42,237 nt of DNA, taken from Tritrichomonas foetus (lineage: Eukaryota > Parabasalia > Tritrichomonadida > Tritrichomonadidae). The notes beneath the pieces were generated by a model that searched no databases, was not told the DNA's origin, and saw only the letters and a program-made list of their open reading frames with translations. The position numbers and the translations under genes are program-made. Shown in pieces: positions 17,823-25,484 of this stretch. The DNA is taken from contig MLAK01000968.1 in assembly GCA_001839685.1 (NCBI GenBank), forward strand, positions 1-42,237. The letters are read 5' to 3'. The first letter of the stretch is position 1. Each line of letters starts with the position of its first letter.

Positions 17823-18620
17823 TTAACCAAGAAGATTTTTCTTATTAACTTCTATCTCTTGCAAATCATCAGTCAAATTCTTTCTAAAGTTGGAACGTTG
17901 ATATTTACCATGAGGTCCATTTACATTTTCTAAGCAATAATATCCAAGGCTAAAAAGGATCCTATTTCCAATTTTGCCGAGTTTATATAAGTCAATTGAT
18001 GGCTTTGTATAGCAGTGATTTGAAAATAATATACAGATTTTTCGATATCCATTTGTTGTTTATGATGTCCTTTATGATAAATGATACCAAGTTGAAACAC
18101 CGAATCTGTTTTATTGTTTCTGCAGCAAATTTCAAATGATGAATGGCTTCGTTAACGTTTTGTCTACTACAAATTGCTCAACTAAGTAAACTGCGCCAAT
18201 ATTATGAATCGCAGTTGAGTCTCCTTAATTGGCGATAATTTATAATGATAAATCGCTTTGTCATAGTTGTGTGCGACATCCATAACAACTAAAAGATAAA
18301 TACTAGCAAGTTAATTACTGGCAAGAACATTTTTTTGATTCGCATATAATTCTAGATATCTAATAGCTTTAGGATATTTTTTGAGATCTTTGTCATGAAA
18401 AACATTTGAGCAAGATAAAACAAAGCACCAGGATTATCTTTCTTTCCCGCTGGTTTCAAATACTGTAGGGCTCGAGAAATGTCTTTTTGAAATTGAATTT
18501 AAATTATTCCAACATTAGCCATTGCATCAAAATAATTTTGTTTCGCAGTTGATTTGAAATAGCATACAGCTTTATCAATCTCATTTTTAACCAAATAGAT
18601 CCAGAAAAAGTTCATTATTA
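17823..18620 (-). pseudogene. decayed Sel1-like repeat protein gene
   Basis: Read on the minus strand in three alternating frames, this stretch gives repeated Sel1/TPR-like helical motifs: NEIDKAVCYFKSTAKQNYFD then AMANVGII, DISRALQYLKPAGKKDNPGA then LFYLAQMFF, DLKKYPKAIRYLELYANQ, YDKAIYHYK and DIEKSVYYFQITAIQS. It ends in GPHGKYQRSNFRKNLTDDLQ and a TAA at 17823. At least four in-frame stops and several frameshifts break it, and no start codon joins them. Sel1-like repeat proteins, often fused to kinases, are a large family in trichomonads. This looks like a dead copy, probably a C-terminal part because no other domain was seen on its 5' side. Confidence 0.65.
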
Positions 18621-18939
18621 TTCTCAATTATCACAAAGATATAATACAGTAACTTATGAATGTGATGATGACTTTTATGAAGGAATAAATTGTTTAACAT
18701 TTGGATCAAAAAAATTGATTGCTAGTATTTAAATTAACTTGCAAATCAAAATAATTCTGATGCACTTGACATTCTTGGTTTTCTTTATAGAACAAAAAGT
18801 TGTAATGTTTCAAAATGAACAGATAAATAAGCATTAAAAAAATTCTCTTATTTTAAATTAAATTTGTCAACAAAATATTTTTATTCAAATTATTCAATGA
18901 GGTATTACAAAGTTACGAATCTGACGATCATCTAGCATC
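18607..18939 (+). pseudogene. second decayed Sel1-like repeat fragment, opposite strand
   Basis: On the plus strand a frame gives NTVTYECDDDFYEGINCLTF and stops at 18730-18732. A second frame then gives a Sel1-like helix pair, ANQNNSDALDILGFLYRTKS, followed by two stops within five codons and ALKKFSYFK. The reading decays after about 18939. The motif with Asn/Ala spacing and 'LGFLY' is typical of Sel1 repeats. The fragment starts where the minus-strand fragment starts, so the two lie head to head. It is short, so confidence is moderate. Confidence 0.45.
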
Positions 18940-19219
18940 AAAATATTTGATGTGGTAAGGAATTTATTACCTGATTGATCATCTCAGTCGTATAATTAGA
19001 ATCAAGCTAAGGAGAATATATTTTTCTATGAGAAAATTTATTTCATGGTATGTATTCTTATTATTTGGGGAAAATTCGGACGTATCACAGGAAGATGTTC
19101 TGTGGAAAAAAGATGTAAATCATAAAAGTCCAAAGGTCATTTCATAAGGTCGAATTATGGCTAGTGTGTATTCAAATATTCGAGTACCCTATACGTGACA
19201 TGTGAATTAAAAAATTATT
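18940..19219. other. upstream region of VPS51
   Basis: AT-rich spacer of 280 bp. A 40-codon open stretch starting at an ATG near 19028 and ending at a TAA near 19145 has no recognisable content. No clear initiator is seen before the VPS51 ATG. Confidence 0.35.
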
Positions 19220-21343
19220 ATGTCTACAGCAAATAAACTCCTTCGGCAATACTACGGACTCGATACTCCAGATAAAGCGCAGGAAGCTCGCGATATAGAT
19301 TCACCACATTTTGATCCTAAGGGATTTTTCGATGATGCCGCCAAAAATGATTCCCTTCAACAAATTTTGGCAAGAGAGAATTCTTTAGTCTCAGACATTC
19401 GAGCATTCGACAACGATCTCCAAACTCTCGTCTATGACAATTATTCCAAATTTTTAGGTGCAGCAGATACGGTTCATTCGTTATCTGATAATATCTCAAC
19501 TTTGACCTCTCAAATGGCCCATTTAAAGCAAAATTTAACTGATGTTGCTACTCATAGTGACAAAATTGTCAACGATCTTGAACCAAATCGTCAACGCATT
19601 CAAAGATTAGTTGGCATTTCTCGTCTTCTTGGACGAGTAGAATTTATATCCAAATTACCTGCGCAATTAAATGCCTGTCTGAAAAATGAAAAGTATGAAG
19701 CTGCCGTCAATGTTTGGACCAAAGTTGAAACAATTTTATCAACACAACAACATTTTCCATCATTTAAACAAATTCATGAAAGTTGTTCAAAAATAATGGA
19801 GGACATTCAATCCAGAATTAGAGGTCAAATGTTGAATACAGACGTGTCTGTGGCAGATTCTGTTACTTTTGCTACACTTTTAGTCAAGTTGAAAACACCT
19901 CTTGGAATTGTTTGTAGTCAACTTGAACATCATCGATTTCTTATTATCGATAATGCTTTAGAATACGAAACTATTCCTGATGAACCATTTGAAGCCCTAT
20001 CAAAATTGAAAGCATTAGCAATAAACGATGCTGAAACGTTTATTCGCTTATATAAAGAGAAATTAGTCCCTCTTGAAACAAACGAAGATAATTTATCAAA
20101 AGTTAATGGTGTTCTTATGGATTTCATGATTAGTACCTTTGATCGAATTTCCAAATTACTTCCAGCCAAAGTTTTATTTAATTTAGACTGTAATAAGATT
20201 GCATCTTATTTGAATTTATTTGAACAATTGATGCAACCGATTGCTACACCACAACAGATCTCCAAGCATCTTCATACTGTCCTTCAACAATATACAGAAG
20301 CGAAAACTATGTCTGTTTTTGGTGAATTGAAAGATATTGTGAATGGAATGAATGGATCAGAATTATTCCATTCTGCAACAACAAAATTCGGTCAATCTTG
20401 TAGTGATTTGATTGATGAATTTCAAGTTTTAATGATGATGAATCACAATGAATGTGCTGATTTCCTGATTCATCAAATGTCTCAAATGTTTGAAAAGATT
20501 TTTGATTTCTTTAAGAAAGGAAACCCCAAGAATTCTTTGATTCTTGCAATGATTGCTCTTGTTTTTAGTGAAAAAGAAATTCCAAGACTCTTTGATCAAC
20601 TTTCTAGATTAGAATCAAACTCACCTCTTGCAAGTATTCAAGATAAACTTTCTTTGGATTGCAAATCTGTTGCGAAACAATGTCTCTCTCGCTTTGTCTC
20701 AGCACAAAGACTTTTTGATGATCGAATTATTTTACGTGGAATGAAATCAGTTGATTGGTCAAATGTTAAACAAGAGCCATCTAAACCAACACAGTCTGTT
20801 CTTGACTTTATTGATGTTGTTGAAAACTTGTTTAATGAAATAAATAGTTCATTGTCATTAACCAAACAAAATCAAGATACATCAAGTGATACTCCAATTT
20901 CTAGATCCCGCTCTGTTTTAAAATCTTCTTCTTTTTATTCAAGTATGACAAAGCCAACGTTTTATGGAATTAGAGAAGAAGGAATTCATCAAATTGATCG
21001 TTTATTTACTTCTGTAAATCGTCTTCATTTGTCACAAGAGCTTGGATTTAATGTTCAAATCATTCTCGGTGCAATTATTATGTTTACCATGAAATCTTTA
21101 CTTGAGTTTGTGAGAAAGAATGTTTTTTCATGCCAAGGTTTCAACCAAATTCAAATTAATGGATATTTCATCTATACTGCCTTTGAAGATAAAGTTAATC
21201 AACAGGAACTTTTCTCTGCGTTGATTGAAGAAATTATTTCATCAGCCGCAGACAGGACAATTGATCCTGTTCCACTCGAAGTTCCAGCTTTACAAAGATT
21301 ATATGATGAGTATGATAGAAATCTCTTAACACAAAATTCATAA
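19220..21343 (+). CDS. VPS51: VPS51, subunit of the GARP/EARP vesicle-tethering complexes
   Basis: This 707-residue protein is of the Vps51 (Fat-free/ANG2) family. It tethers endosome-derived carriers at the trans-Golgi network (GARP) or recycling endosomes (EARP). The N-terminus has the family pattern: LLRQYYGL (8-15), then SPHFDP (28-33), then ILARENSLVSDIRAFDNDLQ followed by TLVYDNYSKF (about 49-78), and a coiled coil with heptads around 80-130 (VHSLSDNISTLTSQMAHLKQ). The segment GISRLLGRVEFISKLPAQL corresponds to the next conserved helix. The rest is helical CATCHR-type rod. Human VPS51 has 782 residues, so the length is reasonable. The start is the first ATG, right after an AT-rich leader, and the stop is TAA. 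The gene converges on the GT61-like gene. Confidence 0.88.
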   Translation: MSTANKLLRQYYGLDTPDKAQEARDIDSPHFDPKGFFDDAAKNDSLQQILARENSLVSDIRAFDNDLQTLVYDNYSKFLGAADTVHSLSDNISTLTSQMAHLKQNLTDVATHSDKIVNDLEPNRQRIQRLVGISRLLGRVEFISKLPAQLNACLKNEKYEAAVNVWTKVETILSTQQHFPSFKQIHESCSKIMEDIQSRIRGQMLNTDVSVADSVTFATLLVKLKTPLGIVCSQLEHHRFLIIDNALEYETIPDEPFEALSKLKALAINDAETFIRLYKEKLVPLETNEDNLSKVNGVLMDFMISTFDRISKLLPAKVLFNLDCNKIASYLNLFEQLMQPIATPQQISKHLHTVLQQYTEAKTMSVFGELKDIVNGMNGSELFHSATTKFGQSCSDLIDEFQVLMMMNHNECADFLIHQMSQMFEKIFDFFKKGNPKNSLILAMIALVFSEKEIPRLFDQLSRLESNSPLASIQDKLSLDCKSVAKQCLSRFVSAQRLFDDRIILRGMKSVDWSNVKQEPSKPTQSVLDFIDVVENLFNEINSSLSLTKQNQDTSSDTPISRSRSVLKSSSFYSSMTKPTFYGIREEGIHQIDRLFTSVNRLHLSQELGFNVQIILGAIIMFTMKSLLEFVRKNVFSCQGFNQIQINGYFIYTAFEDKVNQQELFSALIEEIISSAADRTIDPVPLEVPALQRLYDEYDRNLLTQNS

Positions 21344-21694
21344 TTTATTCAATTATTTATCAGATACTTTAGATTTGTAATAAAATTAATTTTCTATTCC
21401 CATTTCCTCAATAGTTCTTTTTTTATTTTCATTTTAGTTTATCATTTTGTTTTTAGTTTGAGTAATTGAAATTCAATACTCGAAGGATAAACACCATTTT
21501 CATGGTATCTATGAAATGAAAGCTTCACACAAGATCAGTTATGCGATCCTTCAAATATATGTATTAATTATTGTGATTTATGGAAATAATGTCATTCTGG
21601 GGAAATTAATAGAAAACAGTTATCAATATAGAATACATTAAAACTTTATTTTAAAAAACAACAGATGAAAATTATCAATTATATATGAATTAAA
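21344..21694. other. spacer between convergent VPS51 and GT61-like genes
   Basis: This 351-bp AT-rich sequence must hold both 3' ends. Several TAAA and AATAAA-like words occur (for example TAATAAAATTAA near 21379). Nothing else was seen. Confidence 0.4.
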
Positions 21695-23071
21695 TTAAAT
21701 ATCAGTAAGGACTTTCTCAAACTGGGTGAGAGGGATATTTTGGTGGTTTTTGCCATAAATAAGTGGAATCACTTTTATTTTATTACTCATAACAAAATCA
21801 ACAGCAGAGCTATATTCAACATCTTCTTCTTTGAAAAGAATAAGTGAAGAATTATCAGGCATAAATGCTGCAATTCCAACTTCATTTCCATCGTCTAAAG
21901 AAAAAATGAGTTTTGCATTTGATGCAGCAATTATTTTTTGTTCCAAAGTCATATTGTCTAAATTCAAGATTTTGACATTTTCTTTTTCTCCAAGTAATTC
22001 TTCAGCTTCATCAAAATTAATGAATTTTGATCCAATATTTGATAAAAATAAAATATCACCATTTTCATTCCTATGTTTCTCAATATTTCGAATGGTTTTG
22101 CTTTTGAATGAAGAAAATAAGGTATAGTTGATGAAATTATCAAATGGAAAAGAATTTTCAGTAATACAATAATCATTTAAAGTACGATTTACAACTTGAA
22201 CAGATTTTCCAGTTATTGATTTTATATAATTAATAAAATCAGTATTATTACTTTCATCATCAACATTTAAAATGAAATCATTTTTATTTTGTGCTTGAAC
22301 TAAAGCTGTTGGTAAAACTTTCGAAATCAGATCAAATGTTGTCTTCTGTGAAGCATCAATGACTGTTTTGTTCATGATTTGAAAGTGAGGATTTTTCATT
22401 TGGAATTCATCAATTGAAGAATTAACAATAGCAAATGATGTCAAATAATCATGTGTCATTGATGTGAAAAATTTAATGTTATTTCGTAAAAACAATAATT
22501 TTCTATTGTTTGAAAAACAAAGATTGGAAATAGAATTGTTTGAATGAAAAACAGAATATTTGCTTTTTCTTTCAAGAGTTTGAACATCAATTTCTTTTGA
22601 ATAAAAATGTTTATCCAGACATTTAATACTAAGATTGGTTAAACCTTCTTGGAGAAGTTGATAAGATATTCCATAATAGTTTTGATTGTATTGAAATCTT
22701 TGATCAATGTTCATATACCGTAATTCTTCCTTATAGTAAATACCATCTAGTATAATACGGAAGAGATTGAATGCAGTATTCAATGTCATAGGATGATCCG
22801 AATTAATAACATATGAAATGTTTAAATAGCTTTCATTAATTATGTATCCGATTTGTGAAATTATTCCACATTCTGGATTCATTTCATCAGATGGAAGATA
22901 ATCATATGAAGGGAAAATCTGGTAACCAGGTGCAAATAGTAGTGATGATATCAAAATGAATAATCCACCTAACATTAGATTGATATAAACAGGATTTCTT
23001 GGAAAATCAAAAAGTATCATGAAATCTAAGCCTTTTTTCTCCTTTTTGTAATACTCATTTTCATATTTCAT
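21695..23071 (-). CDS. type II membrane protein, divergent GT61-like glycosyltransferase
   Basis: This 458-residue protein has a short basic cytosolic tail, one membrane span (about 28-47, VYINLMLGGLFILISSLLFA) and a lumenal domain with more than ten N-X-S/T sites, as expected for a Golgi enzyme. The C-terminal part resembles the GT61 (DUF563) pattern: ILFLSNIGSKFINFDEAEEL, then VKILNLDNMTLEQKIIAAS and NAKLIFSLDDGNEVGIAAFM then PDNSSLILF. This matches the typical order of strand, acidic helix, 'DL-x-x-M-S/T-x-x-E-Q', and 'GxxGxxxxxxMP' loop. The usual GPHGAG loop reads SLDDGNEVG here, so it is divergent and may be inactive or differently specific. The gene starts 70 bp from the divergent surface-protein gene. 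The family call is tentative; the topology is firm. Confidence 0.5.
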   Translation of the reverse strand: MKYENEYYKKEKKGLDFMILFDFPRNPVYINLMLGGLFILISSLLFAPGYQIFPSYDYLPSDEMNPECGIISQIGYIINESYLNISYVINSDHPMTLNTAFNLFRIILDGIYYKEELRYMNIDQRFQYNQNYYGISYQLLQEGLTNLSIKCLDKHFYSKEIDVQTLERKSKYSVFHSNNSISNLCFSNNRKLLFLRNNIKFFTSMTHDYLTSFAIVNSSIDEFQMKNPHFQIMNKTVIDASQKTTFDLISKVLPTALVQAQNKNDFILNVDDESNNTDFINYIKSITGKSVQVVNRTLNDYCITENSFPFDNFINYTLFSSFKSKTIRNIEKHRNENGDILFLSNIGSKFINFDEAEELLGEKENVKILNLDNMTLEQKIIAASNAKLIFSLDDGNEVGIAAFMPDNSSLILFKEEDVEYSSAVDFVMSNKIKVIPLIYGKNHQNIPLTQFEKVLTDI

Positions 23072-23141
23072 GACAAAGCAAATCCTTTTTGACCTTAATT
23101 TAACCTATTGTATGGTCAATTAGCTTGTCTAATCAAGAAAC
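23072..23141. promoter_or_regulatory. 70-bp divergent promoter region
   Basis: Only 70 bp separate the ATG of the GT61-like gene (-) from that of the surface-protein gene (+). Both core promoters must lie here. GGTCAATTAG at 23114-23123 is near the initiator form TCA-Py-T/A on the plus strand but has A at the pyrimidine position. No perfect initiator was found for either direction. Confidence 0.4.
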
Positions 23142-24717
23142 ATGCTTCTTTTATTCTTCAATGCTTTGATAATTCCAATTGTCTCTAATACGCAAAACAA
23201 CGATTCGGACCAAATAAAAGATATAAAGCAAAATATCAAAGATATCACCGATCAAACTTTTTTATCCAAAATTCAATCCGCCAAAGCCCAAAAACCACCC
23301 GTCGTTGATGCAGGTCAAAAAAGAAAAATCGAGACGCCTAACCCAGCTTCAGAAAAGCCAGAAAATGAAAAAAAATCTGGAATGAAAAATCCATCAGATC
23401 CAGCGACTGAAAACCCAAAAAGAAGACTGCGAAGAAGCAACGCCACTCTAAATATTCCAAAAGTTGATTTTACACCGAAGCCAACCCTCCCCAGAAAAAC
23501 AGCAATGAAAGTAATTCCTCAAATTGAAAATAATGAGCCAACTCCAACTGAAGAGCCAGATTTATTCTCACAAGAACAAATAGACGATGATGATAAAGGC
23601 GTCGATCCAATCGATGAAGAAGAATCACTTCACGTCGACGAAATAGAATCAGAAAAAGCAAAAATAGACAATCAAAAAGATGAAGGACAAAAAGAAAATA
23701 ATGATGATATAAACCAAAAAGAAGCTCAACAACAAGAGGATAAAGAAAATGATAATGAAAAAGATAATGATAATGAAAATGAAAATGAAAAAGATAAAGA
23801 AAATGATCATGATAATGANNNNNNNNNNNNNNNNNNNNNNNNNNNNNNNNNNNNNNNNNNNNNNNNNNNNNNNNNNNNNNNNNNNNNNNNNNNNNNNNNN
23901 NNNNNNNNNNNNNNNNNNNNNNNNNNNNNNNNNNNNNNNNNNNNNNNNNNNNNNNNNNNNNNNNNNNNNNNNNNNNNNNNNNNNNNNNNNNNNNNNNNNN
24001 NNNNNNNNNNNNNNNNNNAATGATAATGATAAAGAAAATGATAATGATAAAGAAAATGATAATGATAAAGAAAATGATAATGATAAAGAAAATGATAATG
24101 ATAAAGAAAATGATAATGATAAAGAAAATGATAATGATAAAGAAAAAGAAAAAGCTTATCAAAATAATAAAAATCCTATCACTCAAGAAGAAAAAAATGA
24201 AAATAAATCACCAAAAATTGATGAACCGAAAAATACAAAACTTCCAAAATTCCATATTGTTTCGATAACTCCAAAAATTTTGAATTCTCGAGGAGATGAA
24301 AAAGTCGAAATTCTACTAAATACAACTCTCGATGGACCAGCCTTCATCAAATTTGGCAACAAAATCGTTACTGGTCGTCACTCCAAAAAAGATCTAGTTT
24401 TAAAAGTTTACACACCACGTCTCCCTGAAGGTGAAATTCCAGTTTATGTGTCAATGGACAAGGTCAAATGGTGTGAACCTATGATGGTCATTGTAATCAT
24501 CAATGATGGTGATCTACCTTGGATTTTCGTGGGATGCGCCGGTTTGTCGATTATTGTTGTATCTCTAATCGTTTCAAAATTAATTTGCGGGAAAAGGGCG
24601 GTTCCAAAGAGGAAGAAACCATCAAAGAAATTCAATGATGACCCGTTTGGCTTTATTGCACCTTCAATTCGATCGAATGAAATTCACAAAAGAACCAAAT
24701 TTACTCCTGATCTCTAA
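23142..24717 (+). CDS. type I membrane surface protein with Asp/Asn/Lys/Glu repeat and IPT/TIG-like domain (interrupted by gap)
   Basis: The protein starts with a signal peptide (MLLLFFNALIIPIVS, cleavage probably around residues 15-18). A long Lys/Pro/Glu/Asp-rich, probably disordered stalk follows, then an NDNDKE-type repeat, a small beta domain (FHIVSITPKILNSRGDEKVE ... VYVSMDKVKWCEP) that resembles an IPT/TIG Ig-like fold, one membrane span (about 24517-24588, LPWIFVGCAGLSIIVVSLIV) and a basic cytosolic tail of about 40 residues. The 200-N gap falls inside the repeat. The parts before and after it are in different frames as drawn, but both are coding and join if the true gap length is 1 modulo 3. 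The extracellular part is acidic and has few N-glycosylation sites. Function unknown; exposed on the surface or in the endomembrane system. Confidence 0.75.
23819..24018. other. assembly gap (200 N)
   Basis: Exactly 200 N, most likely a placeholder of arbitrary size. It sits inside a tandem repeat, so the missing sequence is probably more copies of the repeat unit. Confidence 0.95.
24019..24144 (+). repeat. 18-bp coding tandem repeat (NDNDKE), seven perfect copies
   Basis: The unit AATGATAATGATAAAGAA occurs seven times without a change directly after the gap. It encodes Asn-Asp-Asn-Asp-Lys-Glu in the frame of the surface protein. Before the gap (about 23745-23818) related but irregular units (DNE/KEN/DND) are found, so the array is younger and more regular on the gap side. 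Confidence 0.92.
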
Positions 24718-24924
24718 TTTTTGTTATTATATTCCATATTTATAATCCATACTCAAAAAAGGTTTGAGGAGCCTGCTATATTTTATATGAATCTATAATC
24801 AACGCCCTTTTTATAAGAATTGAGTTCGATATTTTCTTAGAACATTATTGGGCAATTTGAAATATTCTGTAATAATACATCTGAAATCTTGAAAGAAGAG
24901 AATCACAGAAGAGGAATTCCTCTG

Positions 24925-24955
<31 letters not shown>

Positions 24956-25484
24956 CTAAATATTATTAAGACAAAATTATGCCTGAGATGTCTTACGTGC
25001 ATAACCAACAAATCAAATAAAAGCGCAAACTGAACTTTGCCAAATTCGTAAGAATACACATGATTCTTCCTTTAAATTATGGCGAATTTCATTGAACAAT
25101 GAACTCACTGATATTAATAAAAGTGATATAACGCTTTTTTGAAATTACCCAAAACAATATTCAATCATCCAATAATAGGAAGATTTTTGCCTTGAAACTA
25201 TAAACAGCTTGTTTAATGATTTTACCCAAAAAGGGGAATTTTACAAACTTGTTTATAATTGCCAATTATTATATATCCGCCTGCGAACAAGCTGGCCGAA
25301 CTTGACATGTAAATAACAAAACAACATGTGTTATGCGCATGAAAAACATTTCTTTATTTTGAAGAAATCCTTGTTTTTATAGTAATATTCTTTAACATGA
25401 AAATATATATATAATACATAAGGTACAAATATCAATAAATAAATAAAAAAGAAAAGAACGTAATATTGATAGAATTTTTAGTTT
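24718..25484. other. intergenic region with A28 tract and 14-bp palindrome
   Basis: This 767-bp AT-rich spacer lies between convergent genes. It holds a perfect 14-bp palindrome AGAGGAATTCCTCT (24910-24923) four bases before a run of 28 A (24928-24955). No coding or RNA gene was recognised. Confidence 0.5.
24910..24955. repeat. palindrome plus A28 homopolymer
   Basis: The 14-bp perfect palindrome AGAGGAATTCCTCT is followed by GAGC and 28 consecutive A. I looked for a target-site duplication on both sides, which would mark a retroposed poly(A) tail, and found none. Confidence 0.7.

Noticed and set aside
24020..24268. open frames rich in Ile/Met/Lys in the repeat
   Set aside because: They are alternative frames of the 18-bp repeat; only the NDNDKE frame connects to a signal peptide on one side and a domain plus TM on the other.
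24928..24955. A28 tract as the tail of a retroposed element
   Set aside because: No target-site duplication or reverse-transcriptase sequence was found next to it.
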